Shown here: in pieces, positions 1-7,127 of the stretch | Layout: each line of letters starts with the position of its first letter | Numbering within the stretch: position 1 is the first letter of the stretch | Assembly (NCBI GenBank): GCA_030643695.1 | Contig: DAOWKM010000067.1 | Span: forward strand, 1-9,728 | Length of the DNA stretch: 9,728 nucleotides | From: Dehalococcoidia bacterium | Lineage (GTDB): Bacteria; Chloroflexota; Dehalococcoidia; Dehalococcoidales; DAOWKM01 | Reading direction: 5' to 3' | Program-made: the position numbers and the translations under genes | Notes under the pieces: generated by a model | Told to the model about the DNA's origin: nothing | Databases searched by the model: none | What the model saw: the letters and a program-made list of their open reading frames with translations, nothing else

Positions 1-634
1 CAAAAATAGTGAGCGGCTTATTATCTTTGATTCTACCGATGAATATTGGGATAACATTAGCATATTCGCTACTTTCCTGCCTTGGACCATACACATTGAA
101 ATACCTCAGTGCGGTTATAGGAACGCCATGAACCTTATGAAAGGCAAAGCAATATTTCTCAGCGGCTAGTTTACTTACTCCGTAAGGGGATTCCGGGTTT
201 AGGGGATGGTCCTCATCAATAGGGAGATACTTGGCTTCCCCAAAGATAGCTCCTGAAGATGAATATACCAGCCTTTTGATATTTGAGTTCAAGCATGCTT
301 CCAGCAGATTAATCGTTCCTCTTATATTTACATCCATATCAAAGTAAGGGTCTTCAATTGACCTTATATTTCCTACGTTGGCGGCGAGGTGAAAAACAAA
401 TTCGACCTCAGCCACTATATTTTTAAGTAGCGTTCTATCAAGGACATCCCCTTTAATGAAGGTAATTCGGTCTTTGCTTTTTCCCAGATTTGATAGCGAG
501 CCTGAGGACAGGTTATCGAGCACGATTACCTTATTTTCAAGAGAGAACCTATCTACAATGTGGGAACCAATAAACCCTGCCCCACCGGTAACGAGGACAT
601 TTTTGCTCTTACATTCACTTGGATATTGTTGCAT
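1..634 (-). CDS. NAD-dependent nucleotide-sugar epimerase (extended SDR, GalE/WbpP-like), 3' end missing
   Basis: The gene is open at the left window edge; 211 codons are visible. It is an extended short-chain dehydrogenase/reductase acting on a UDP- or similar nucleotide sugar, most likely a C4 epimerase in the cytoplasm. The Rossmann motif GGAGFIGS is at residues 17-24, an acidic residue D40 ends the second strand (NAD preference), HLAA is at 82-85, SSSG at 125-128, and the catalytic pair YGVSK gives Y151 and K155. The motif RYFNVYGPRQ follows, as in GalE and UDP-GlcNAc/GalNAc 4-epimerases. About 100 substrate-binding residues are off the window, so the sugar cannot be told. The ATG at 634 overlaps the end of the upstream glycosyltransferase by 20 bases and has AGGGA about nine bases before it. 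It is the last visible gene of the glycan operon. Confidence 0.9.
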   Translation of the reverse strand, partial: MQQYPSECKSKNVLVTGGAGFIGSHIVDRFSLENKVIVLDNLSSGSLSNLGKSKDRITFIKGDVLDRTLLKNIVAEVEFVFHLAANVGNIRSIEDPYFDMDVNIRGTINLLEACLNSNIKRLVYSSSGAIFGEAKYLPIDEDHPLNPESPYGVSKLAAEKYCFAFHKVHGVPITALRYFNVYGPRQESSEYANVIPIFIGRIKDNKPLTIF

Positions 635-1829
635 TCCGTTTGTCCCTAATAACCTCATCCAAGATTTGCTCAAATTCATTGGTAATGCTATCCCAGCTAT
701 ATTTCTCGACAAAATTTCTTGCCTTTGAGCCAATTTCTTCTAAATTACTGTTCCGAACTAGCTCAACGGCCTTCGCAACAGCATCTTCTGGTTTATCAAC
801 ATAAAAAAGACCATTGTCTTGCCCAAATTCTCTCATTACAGCGGGGAGCCTTGTTGAGATTACCGGCTTCTTCATCGCCATATACTCATACAGTTTAGCT
901 GGGACACCATCCTGCATAACTTTTTCTTTGGGATAAGCTGGCAAAAGACAAATATCAGAGGCGGCGATTAAAACAGGAATTTCCCGGTAAGGCTTTTGGC
1001 CTGTCAAAATAAGTCTATCCTGCAGGTTGTATTTCTGCCGTATCTGCTGAAGCTCATCATAAACATCACCCTCGCCAACTATAAGGAGCTTAAGATTATT
1101 GCTCTTTGTTTTGGCTAGTTCTAGGGCGACCTCTTTCAAGCCAGAAAACTTATACAGCCAGCCCATGAAAAAGAGAACGATATCATTTTTCTTTATCCCG
1201 TATTGCTTTCTTACCGTTGTTCCGCTAATAGATGGGTCAAAGCGATTTATAAGGACTCCGGGTCTCAGTACTTGAACACGCTTTGGAGAAGCTCCCAGTC
1301 CGGTTACGAAATCTTTAAGCTTATCACTGATTACTAAGACTCTATCTGCGTGCTTAAGAGTTTTAGTTTCCACCATCTTTCCGAAGGGTTGAAAAGGCTT
1401 AAAGGGTATAAGCCAATGTAGCACGTCTAACCAGTGGTAGATAAAAGGTAGGTTATTTTTCTTGGCGGCTTTAGCCGCCAGATAGCTACTTAGAATACCA
1501 AGGCCAACAATCACATCCGGGTTAAATTCCTTTATTTGCTGAATGATTTCTTTCCTGTGAGAAAATATTAGTGAGGCATAGTCTAGCCCGGGAATCTTTA
1601 TGATGCCGGGACGAATTACTGTAATATTTGCGCCGTTGTAAATTTTGGACACATTATTAAAGATTTGTCGCCTAGAATATAGTTCCCTTCTGCCCTGTGT
1701 TTTCCATAAGAGCTCATAATCAATAACCCGAATGTCATGTCCCCGCAGCGATAGTATCTCAGCTAAATGATGCTGCTGCAGTGGATTTCGCTTGAGCCAG
1801 TCACTTTCCTGAGTGATAAGTATTCTCAT
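615..1829 (-). CDS. GT4-family glycosyltransferase (GT-B fold)
   Basis: Retaining GT-B glycosyltransferase, predicted to add a sugar from a nucleotide donor to a growing glycan at the inner membrane face. With the ATG at 1829 it has 404 residues, normal for the family. The N-terminal acceptor half opens with MRILI and a glycine/histidine-rich stretch. The donor half begins near residue 210 with strand FFMGWLYKFSG, then LLIVGEG and LTGQ. The donor motif DGVPAKLYEYMA near residues 307-318 is a DX7E form of the classical EX7E motif. An ATG nine codons further upstream exists, but the start at 1829 overlaps the upstream stop as ATGA and has GGAG at 1834-1837, so it is preferred. The donor and acceptor sugars cannot be inferred. 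Confidence 0.9.
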   Translation of the reverse strand: MRILITQESDWLKRNPLQQHHLAEILSLRGHDIRVIDYELLWKTQGRRELYSRRQIFNNVSKIYNGANITVIRPGIIKIPGLDYASLIFSHRKEIIQQIKEFNPDVIVGLGILSSYLAAKAAKKNNLPFIYHWLDVLHWLIPFKPFQPFGKMVETKTLKHADRVLVISDKLKDFVTGLGASPKRVQVLRPGVLINRFDPSISGTTVRKQYGIKKNDIVLFFMGWLYKFSGLKEVALELAKTKSNNLKLLIVGEGDVYDELQQIRQKYNLQDRLILTGQKPYREIPVLIAASDICLLPAYPKEKVMQDGVPAKLYEYMAMKKPVISTRLPAVMREFGQDNGLFYVDKPEDAVAKAVELVRNSNLEEIGSKARNFVEKYSWDSITNEFEQILDEVIRDKRNATISK

Positions 1830-2749
1830 TTTACTCCGTAAAGCCTTTTCATCCACTCAATAGTTTTAGGTATCCCCTCTTCCAAGTGAACTTGAGGATT
1901 ATGATTTAAATCTCTTCTTGCTTTGGAGAAGTCCATATGCTTCACCCCGGTAGTAAACGGCTCTGCCTCTTTGTAAGTAACCTTAGAGTCATCCTTTCCC
2001 AAACACTTTAAGATGAGGTCAGAGACATACTTTATCTCGTGTTCCCATTCCTCTTTGCCACCAACATTATAGACCTCTCCCGGTTTGAAATTGTCTATAA
2101 TATTAGCAAAGGTGCGGCAGGTATCCTCAACATAATCAAAGATGCGCTTGTGACCCAGATAGACGGTATAGGGCTCATCCTTTAGCGCCTTATAGATGAA
2201 GACAGGTATCACCCCTCGGTAAGGACTGTAGTGCTCGTGAGGTCCATAGGCATTAACTGGCCTCACCCTCACTGTCTCTGTTCCAAACATGGCTTGCGAG
2301 TTTAATACCTGGAGTTCCCCCACCCACTTGGTCATGGCATAATCATTCATCTGCTTTATAGGCACTTTATCCATCACATCCTCGCTCATCACCCCCTCAT
2401 AATCACCGTAGACCTCGGCACTGGAGAAGAATATCATCTTGAACCCTTTCTTTTCCTGAAGCCTTATCATATTCTTGGTGCCGACTACATTGGTGAGCCA
2501 TAGATTCTCATAGTAGTCCTCACCATTCCAGCGCCCGTATTCTGCTGCCAGGTGGTAGACATAATCAAAGTGGTATGTCTCAAATATTCTTTCAAGCTGC
2601 CGATATTTAGTAACATCGCAACGGATGTAATTGGGGCCTTCTGAGTGTCCCAGGTCGCAAACCCAGACATCATGACCCCGCTTCCTCAATTCAGGGACGA
2701 GATTTGAACCAATAAATCCCAGCCCTCCAGTTACTAGCACCTTAGCCAT
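1826..2749 (-). CDS. NAD-dependent epimerase/dehydratase (extended SDR)
   Basis: A 307-residue extended SDR enzyme modifying a nucleotide sugar. The NAD-binding motif GGLGFIGS is at residues 8-15, CDVTK at 44-48, HLAAEYG at 66-72, and SSAEVYG at 109-115. The catalytic pair is Y137 and K141 (DYAMTK). The motif RPVNAYGPHEHYSPYRGVIP and the later VYNVGGKEEW resemble dTDP-glucose 4,6-dehydratase and UDP-glucuronate decarboxylase relatives. I cannot decide between epimerase, 4,6-dehydratase and decarboxylase from motifs alone. The start overlaps the wecB stop by eight bases and has a strong GGAGG at 2756-2760, six bases from the ATG. The stop overlaps the next gene as ATGA. Confidence 0.9.
   Translation of the reverse strand: MAKVLVTGGLGFIGSNLVPELRKRGHDVWVCDLGHSEGPNYIRCDVTKYRQLERIFETYHFDYVYHLAAEYGRWNGEDYYENLWLTNVVGTKNMIRLQEKKGFKMIFFSSAEVYGDYEGVMSEDVMDKVPIKQMNDYAMTKWVGELQVLNSQAMFGTETVRVRPVNAYGPHEHYSPYRGVIPVFIYKALKDEPYTVYLGHKRIFDYVEDTCRTFANIIDNFKPGEVYNVGGKEEWEHEIKYVSDLILKCLGKDDSKVTYKEAEPFTTGVKHMDFSKARRDLNHNPQVHLEEGIPKTIEWMKRLYGVK
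1834..1837 (-). promoter_or_regulatory. Ribosome binding site deciding the GT4 start
   Basis: GGAG lies four bases before the ATG at 1829, inside the last codons of the upstream SDR gene. With the ATGA stop/start overlap it favours 1829 over the ATG at 1856. Confidence 0.65.
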
Positions 2750-3824
2750 CGCTGTCCTCCATTATTATTTTAACAATCTTTTTACCAGCAGTTCCATCTC
2801 CAAACGGATTAACCCAATTATTTTCCTTATTGAGCATAAGCCTGGTATGCTCAAGTATTCTGTTAGGCAAAACACCAGCCAGGATATTAGAGCCAACCTC
2901 AAGGGTTTCTGGTCTCTCAGTGTTATCTCTCAGGGTAACGCAAGGCACACCGAGGATACAAGCCTCCTCTTGGACACCACCGGAATCGGTCAGGATAAGC
3001 CTGGCACTGCTCTCAAGTTGCAAGAAACTGAGGAAATCCACCGGCTCAACTAGCCTGAGTTTTTTTGGTTGAAGGTCAAACTCAGCCATCATCTTCCGGG
3101 AACGGGGATGGATGGGGTAGATTATGGGCAGGTAAAACTCAATGGCTACCTTGTCTAAACCCTCCAGGATTGAGGCGAATCTTGCCAAGTTATCGACATT
3201 CTCCTGGCGGTGAAGGGTTACTAGAAAATATTCCCTTGGGGCAAGATGCAATGTATTAAGAGTATTTTCTGTCTCTTTGGCTATTTCTAAATTCTGATAA
3301 ACGGTATCAACAATGGTATTACCGGTTACAAATATCTTCTCTTGGGGAATACCCTCGCCCAGCAAAATTGCCTTCGCCTTCTCAGTAGGAGCGAATAGGT
3401 AATCGGAGCAATGGTCAGTTAAAGTTCGATTAGTTTCCTCGGGCATTTGTCTGTCATAGCTTCTTAAGCCAGCCTCGACATGCCCGACTTTTATATGGAG
3501 CTTTGAGGCTGCCAGAGCACCGGCAAGCACAGAGTTAGTATCACCCTCAACTAAAACGAGGTCAGGATTTTCCTCCAGCAAGACCCTTTCCACACCGATA
3601 AGTATCTTTGCTGTCTGCTCTGCGTGGGAACCCGAACCGACCTCCAGGTTGTATTTGGCTTGCGGGAGCTTTAATTGTTCAAAGAAAACCTTGTCTAGGT
3701 TATATGAATAATGCTGACCAGTATGAAGGATAAAATACTCTCTGCCCCCCCCTTCAAGTTCCCTGATAACAGGCGCCATCTTGATTATTTCGGGGCGAGT
3801 TCCAAGGATTATGGCAATTCTCAC
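2742..3824 (-). CDS. wecB: UDP-N-acetylglucosamine 2-epimerase (non-hydrolysing)
   Basis: This enzyme interconverts UDP-GlcNAc and UDP-ManNAc in the cytoplasm and supplies ManNAc for surface glycans. The protein has 360 residues, the usual size. Family signatures are in order: GTRPEIIKMAPV at 8-19, HTGQHYSYNLD at 34-44, VEGDTNSV with D95, HVEAGLRS with E117, MPEETNR with E129/E130, LHRQEN with H205, IHPRS, and TDSGGVQEEA followed by a C-terminal LRDNTERPE. D95 and E117 match the catalytic acids of the E. coli enzyme by position, and H205 corresponds to its active-site histidine. The start is a GTG at 3824 that overlaps the upstream stop as GTGA, which implies coupling. No WecC dehydrogenase is visible, so the fate of UDP-ManNAc is unknown. 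Confidence 0.96.
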   Translation of the reverse strand: MRIAIILGTRPEIIKMAPVIRELEGGGREYFILHTGQHYSYNLDKVFFEQLKLPQAKYNLEVGSGSHAEQTAKILIGVERVLLEENPDLVLVEGDTNSVLAGALAASKLHIKVGHVEAGLRSYDRQMPEETNRTLTDHCSDYLFAPTEKAKAILLGEGIPQEKIFVTGNTIVDTVYQNLEIAKETENTLNTLHLAPREYFLVTLHRQENVDNLARFASILEGLDKVAIEFYLPIIYPIHPRSRKMMAEFDLQPKKLRLVEPVDFLSFLQLESSARLILTDSGGVQEEACILGVPCVTLRDNTERPETLEVGSNILAGVLPNRILEHTRLMLNKENNWVNPFGDGTAGKKIVKIIMEDSDG

Positions 3825-4129
3825 CTACTGTTCTCACTTTCAACCCGGTGACACTCAAAAATCACTGTCCCACCCGCAGTATAAGGTTCACCAGGGTCTA
3901 CACACTGCATGTAGGCATGGTCTGGATTCTGGGGGGTGGTTAATCCAAGCTTCACTGGACACCAGTCATGCTCTAATATGGTAACATAATGAAGTAAGGT
4001 TGATAATGCATGGGTACAGAGTGCGTTTGTTTTATCCAACAGTATCTTGGGGTCATCTATCGTTATTTTGTCGCCAACCTTATATACCGGGCACTTGCCT
4101 TTGATTCGGCAGACCTTTATCTCAAGCAT
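3821..4129 (-). CDS. Small cysteine-rich protein, TIGR04076-like, unknown function
   Basis: A 102-residue soluble protein with no signal peptide or membrane segment. It has six cysteines (C7, C13, C38, C57, C76, C93) and the pattern KCPVYKVGD, then LCTHAL near 37-42, CVDPGEPYTAGGTVIFE near 76-92. From memory this is the layout of the uncharacterised TIGR04076 family, common in strict anaerobes. That assignment was not searched. The cysteines might bind metal or a cluster, but there is no clear CXXC pair. The ATG at 4129 has GTGAGGGAG directly before it, and the stop overlaps the wecB GTG as GTGA. Its tight position between two glycan genes shows co-expression; the functional link is unknown. 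Confidence 0.75.
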   Translation of the reverse strand: MLEIKVCRIKGKCPVYKVGDKITIDDPKILLDKTNALCTHALSTLLHYVTILEHDWCPVKLGLTTPQNPDHAYMQCVDPGEPYTAGGTVIFECHRVESENSR

Positions 4130-4173
4130 ACTCCCTCACCTTCTGACAATAACCCTATATTCTGACTAAAGGC

Positions 4174-5064
4174 TTAACCCTTTCTCTTGGTTAACACATT
4201 TAGTATTATCCCGGTAAATATGCTGAATACCCCGATGATAAGGAGAAGTACCGATATTAGGGCAGTGCCGGTGGCTACTCCACCTCCTGCGGAAGCAATA
4301 TTGAGCACCCTGAGGCCAACAAGAAAGCCAGCCACCATAAAGATAATCCCAGACATCCCGAAAAAGAAGAGGGGTTTTCTTTCTGAAATCATGTTAATTA
4401 TCAAAGCAAGATTACCCAGTCCATGGGCTAGGGGGTTTAATGTCGAGCCATCTTTAGTATATATGGCTGATATAGGAACTTCGGTAACCTTGAGAGCCTT
4501 CTTGGCAGCAGCGGCTATCATCTCTGCCTCAACAGCAAATCCATTCTGTTTCAATTCAAGCTCAGCTACTGCCTTCGGGGAGAAAGCCCTGAATCCACAT
4601 TCCGAGTCAAAGACCTTTTTACCGGAGAGGAGGTGAGAGAAATGTGAAAGCACCTTCTGCCCGAAACGACGGTAAGGAGGGATATTAACCCTTTGCCGCT
4701 CCCTTGAGCCAATGGCAAGGTCAAAACCTTGTGAAATAATGGGCTTGATGAGGTTGGGAATTTCATCAGGGTTATGCTGGGAGTCAGCGTCAAGGAGCAC
4801 CAGGGTATCAATATCCCTTTTCCTTGCCTCAGCTAATATCCTCTGAATGCTGACCCCCTTGCCTCTGTTTTGTTGATGGCGTATCACGGTAGCCCCAGCT
4901 AGTCTAGCCACCTCTGCTGTCTGGTCTGTGCTTCCATCATCAACGACAATCACCTCATCAACATATTGCCTGGCTCTAAGCACTACCGTGCCAACATACT
5001 TCTCTTCATTATACGCAGGGATAGCAGCTATAATTTTAGGTCTATCATTAGGTTTTGTTAGCAC
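4174..5064 (-). CDS. Membrane-anchored GT2 glycosyltransferase (DPM1/polyprenyl-phosphate type)
   Basis: GT-A fold family 2 glycosyltransferase of 296 residues, similar to dolichol-phosphate mannose synthases and bacterial polyprenyl-phosphate glycosyltransferases. The N-terminal motif IPAYNEE is at 15-21, VDDGSTD at 41-47, the gap NRGKG at 66-70, and the metal-binding LDADSQH at 91-97. SECGFRAF lies at 154-161. Two hydrophobic segments at about 231-253 and 264-291 should anchor it in the membrane, ending with the positive tail TKRKG. It likely charges a lipid carrier such as undecaprenyl phosphate. The start is a GTG at 5064 with GAGGG at 5072-5076, seven bases away. It is the first gene of the operon, 44 bases before the TIGR04076-like gene. 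Confidence 0.92.
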   Translation of the reverse strand: MLTKPNDRPKIIAAIPAYNEEKYVGTVVLRARQYVDEVIVVDDGSTDQTAEVARLAGATVIRHQQNRGKGVSIQRILAEARKRDIDTLVLLDADSQHNPDEIPNLIKPIISQGFDLAIGSRERQRVNIPPYRRFGQKVLSHFSHLLSGKKVFDSECGFRAFSPKAVAELELKQNGFAVEAEMIAAAAKKALKVTEVPISAIYTKDGSTLNPLAHGLGNLALIINMISERKPLFFFGMSGIIFMVAGFLVGLRVLNIASAGGGVATGTALISVLLLIIGVFSIFTGIILNVLTKRKG

Positions 5065-5148
5065 TTAGCTACCCTCGAATTTGTAATCACTTTGTCTTTA
5101 CTGCATCATTGCAACTTCATATACCCGTTGCCTCAGATATTAACTAGA

Positions 5149-5177
5149 ATTATGAACCATACATATGTTATTGTCAA
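5149..5177 (-). promoter_or_regulatory. Sigma-70 promoter of the glycan operon
   Basis: On the minus strand, TTGACA (5172-5177) is a perfect -35 box. It is followed by 17 bases and CATAAT (5149-5154), a five-of-six -10 box. Transcription would start near 5142, about 75 bases before the GTG of the GT2 gene. Whether the promoter belongs to the operon or to the end of the neighbouring IS element is open. Confidence 0.75.
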
Positions 5178-5307
5178 CAGACCAGCACCAGTAGGCTATT
5201 GTGTTAATCATGGGTGGTCAATTTTCCTTTCTTCTGGGAATATCTAGCTTCAACCTCAGTATTGACCTCAACTCGAAACGTGCTTCTTGTGGAGCAATGG
5301 GAGAGGT

Positions 5308-6566
5308 CTATTCAGCTAAGGATTTCTTGTCACCAGAGGTCATGGTCGTCCTGTATTTTCCTTGGTATTGGTATGGCTCACTAACTTTGAGACAGTGGTA
5401 GATAATTTCAGCTAGCTTGCCCATTGTGCTGACTAGCGCTTTTATCCGTGGTTTACCCCGTGCTACTTGGCGAAGGTAGTAGTCCTTGAAATCATTGGCA
5501 GGGGTGCTGGTTTTGATGCACCCGAAGCACACTTGGAATAATACTCGGCGCCCGTGTCTACTGCCCTCTTTTCCCTGCCTAGTCCGGCCAGAGTTACTGC
5601 CCGATTGGGTCAAACTGCTGTAGACTCCGAGAGCCTTTTTAAGTTTCTTCTTGTCTGGCCATCTACCCATATCCTTGATGATGCCTATGATAGTAGCAGC
5701 CGCGATCTCGCCAATGTATGGAAATGAAAGCAAAATGTCTCCTAGGGATGTGCCGCGACTTCCTTTCGAATCACAGATGTAAGGGCGTCACGTTTTGCAA
5801 GGAACTCCATTCTCTGAGTGCTTATATCCTTGATTAAGGATGCGTAAAGTGGATTTTCGACTCCAACTGTATTTCGAGCTAGCTTTACTATTTTTCTCTT
5901 ATCTCTGTTAGAGAGCCCCTCGACCGTTTCCATGCAGTTACTTTTGAGGATCTCCTTAGGCGTAGAGTAGTAAAGGCTAACAAGGAGGAGCTTCTTGAAG
6001 CACTGGGCTTCGCCTTCGGGAAAAACAGCCAACAAGAATTGGTGCAGTCTGTTGGTTGCCTGACTCGCCAATTTACTTAATTGCCACCTCTGCAGGATGA
6101 GGGACCTTAGAGTAGCCGCCTTTGAGCCTAGCTCAGGCGTCGCTGCTGAAATGCGAAACGATAATCCATGTGTGTCTCTAAGGTAAAGAAGGTACGCCGA
6201 GCCAATGGCGTCTATCGTATCAGATTTGCTTTCTTGGTCTAGAAAGCGTTCCCGGGCTGCTTTAACTGCCTTGGTCTCAAGATAGTAGACAGGGTATTCT
6301 CTTCCTTGCAGGAAGTAGACAATAGGTTCTGAATAATGACCTCCTGTGTGATCAACAGCGATAGCTGCCTCGTATGGGCTAGAAACATAGGACCTGATGG
6401 CGTTATCAAGGCGCTGAAAGTCGCTCAGGTTATTTTCTATCGTGAGCATCTTTGCAGTTCTCCAAGGTGGGTTAGGACATTCTACTAGAGGCAGAGGCAA
6501 GAGTGCTACTATGTGCTTTTTAGAATGAACATCAATTCCGACATATAGTTTATGTTGGGTGCGCAT
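5308..6566 (-). pseudogene. IS110-family transposase (DEDD plus Transposase_20 domain), split by a -1 frame change
   Basis: The recombinase is in two parts. The first (5742-6566, 274 residues) starts MRTQHKLYVGIDVHSKKH and carries the RuvC-like DEDD set: D12, D72 (an aspartate where glutamate is usual, in VDHTGGHY), D116 and D119. The second (ending at 5308, at least 141 residues) has FPYIGEIAAATIIG, equivalent to the usual PGIG helix-hairpin-helix motif. It also has QSGSNSG with the likely nucleophile serine and the GSRHGRRVLFQV stretch typical of Transposase_20. The frames meet at a TAG (5742-5744) after CCC. Restoring one C would fuse them into about 420 residues, a normal length. No canonical slippery heptamer is present, so a one-base deletion is the simplest view. 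The second part could also start at the TTG at 5733. Confidence 0.85.
5739..5743 (-). promoter_or_regulatory. Possible internal ribosome binding site for the second transposase half
   Basis: AGGAG overlaps the TAG that ends the first half and stands five bases before a TTG at 5733, which is in the frame of the second half. Re-initiation could give a separate C-terminal polypeptide. It may equally be chance. Confidence 0.35.
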
Positions 6567-6579
6567 CTACTTTCACTTG

Positions 6580-6755
6580 GCGGGGCAGCAACCCAGAGGG
6601 CGATACCATGATTTCACCAGGTCTATTTGTCGAAATGCAGACCACTTCCCCCATTGGTCTTTCGCCTTTCTGGTATCTCGACCACAATTCGGTCAGGTCT
6701 AGAACTTAGCTGTGAATGTATTGACCATCTCACTGTTTGGTCTCAGCTGCCCCGC
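6580..6755 (-). ncRNA. Candidate IS110 bridge RNA
   Basis: This lies in the 5' noncoding end, just before the transposase start, where IS110-group elements encode their bridge RNA. It is about 176 bases, close to the known size. On the minus strand, GCGGGGCAGC (6746-6755) and GCTGCCCCGC (6580-6589) form a perfect 10-bp closing stem. Inside are three units: a hairpin GACCA/TGGTC (6738-6742 with 6723-6727, 10-base loop); a hairpin GACC/GGTC (6691-6694 with 6680-6683); and a long arm. The arm starts with GATACCA/TGGTATC (6671-6677 with 6602-6608), then CGAAA/TTTCG (6660-6664 with 6631-6635), then GACCA/TGGTC with a 10-base loop. The arm has a large asymmetric internal loop, as guide loops do. 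The folding is by eye; expression and guide pairing are unproven. Confidence 0.55.
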
Positions 6756-6813
6756 AACAACAATAAATATGACTTAAAAAGCCGCTTATCCCGTTATTTG
6801 CTACTGGCTGATG

Positions 6814-6841
6814 CTACTTATAGTCTGTAGACTCATAGTAT
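6814..6841 (+). promoter_or_regulatory. Double C-box operator of a controller (C) protein
   Basis: Two dyads, ACT-TAT-AGT (6816-6824) and ACT-CAT-AGT (6831-6839), are spaced 15 bases apart. From memory the Esp1396I C-protein operator has the same 15-base spacing, and its left half contains ACTTATAGTC followed by a pyrimidine and GT, as here. The right dyad overlaps the -35 of the regulator's promoter, as expected for switch from activation to repression by a C dimer and tetramer. Confidence 0.6.
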
Positions 6842-6856
6842 ACACACAGCTATGAT
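6828..6856 (+). promoter_or_regulatory. Promoter of the controller gene
   Basis: TAGACT (6828-6833) as a weak -35, 17 bases, then TATGAT (6851-6856) as a good -10. The poor -35 overlaps the right C-box, which fits an activator-dependent promoter. The -10 covers the ATG at 6852 and therefore argues against that codon as the start. Confidence 0.5.
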
Positions 6857-6884
6857 TTTGTCAAGCATTCAGTCAAGGCCAGAA

Positions 6885-7127
6885 ATGAACTTAATACAGA
6901 AGCAATTTGGCGACAGGGTAAGGCAGCTACGACTAGCAAGAGGGTTGTCACAAGAGGTATTAGCATTTAAATCGGGCTTGCATCGCACGTACGTTGGTGG
7001 CATTGAACGAGGAGAGCGGAACCTTAGCCTAAGAAACATCGTAGCGCTAGCAAAAGCCTTGGACGTTACCTGCTCGGAGCTCTTCCTATTTGGAGACAGG
7101 AAATCGGAAGGCAAGACATTTAGCTAG
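6885..7127 (+). CDS. Controller-type (C protein-like) XRE helix-turn-helix regulator
   Basis: An 80-residue DNA-binding protein of the lambda-repressor/XRE fold, the size of restriction-modification controller (C) proteins. The fold starts FGDRVRQLRLARGLSQEVLAF (broken at residues 8-28). The recognition helix is within LHRTYVGGIERGERN (32-46), whose R34-T35-Y36 corresponds to the base-contacting R-T-Y of C.Esp1396I, and the family signature GIERGERNLSL follows. The ATG at 6885 has AAGG six bases before it; the upstream ATG at 6852 lies in the -10 box and has no ribosome binding site. C proteins activate then repress their own promoter and time expression of a restriction gene. No endonuclease or methyltransferase follows in the window, so it seems an orphan. 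A simple autoregulator of an accessory element is the alternative. Confidence 0.85.
   Translation: MNLIQKQFGDRVRQLRLARGLSQEVLAFKSGLHRTYVGGIERGERNLSLRNIVALAKALDVTCSELFLFGDRKSEGKTFS

Larger units (their letters stand above)
5178..6813 (-). mobile_element. IS110-family insertion sequence (ends not defined)
   Basis: The element is recognised from its DEDD/serine transposase and the structured 5' noncoding region upstream of it. IS110 elements usually lack terminal inverted repeats and target duplications, so the ends cannot be read. The coordinates are the outer limits set by the operon promoter on the left and the C-box operator on the right. The transposase is frame-shifted, so the copy may be dead or may make two polypeptides. 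No second copy is in the window. Confidence 0.7.

Noticed and set aside
456..804. Plus-strand ORFs opposite the SDR epimerase and GT4 genes
   Set aside because: They are antisense to genes with clear family motifs and have no protein character of their own.
2830..3259. Plus-strand ORFs opposite wecB
   Set aside because: Antisense shadows of a well-conserved enzyme gene.
4187..4636. 149-codon plus-strand ORF
   Set aside because: Antisense of the GT2 gene, which carries intact catalytic motifs and membrane segments.
5742..5750. Programmed +1 frameshift at CCC TAG
   Set aside because: A +1 shift leads into the wrong frame; the second domain needs a -1 shift, and no slippery heptamer is present.
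6627..6830. 67-codon plus-strand ORF upstream of the controller gene
   Set aside because: It lies across the structured noncoding end of the IS and the C-box, with no ribosome binding site.
6852..6884. Upstream ATG for the controller gene
   Set aside because: The codon is inside the predicted -10 box and has no ribosome binding site; the protein family starts at the second methionine.
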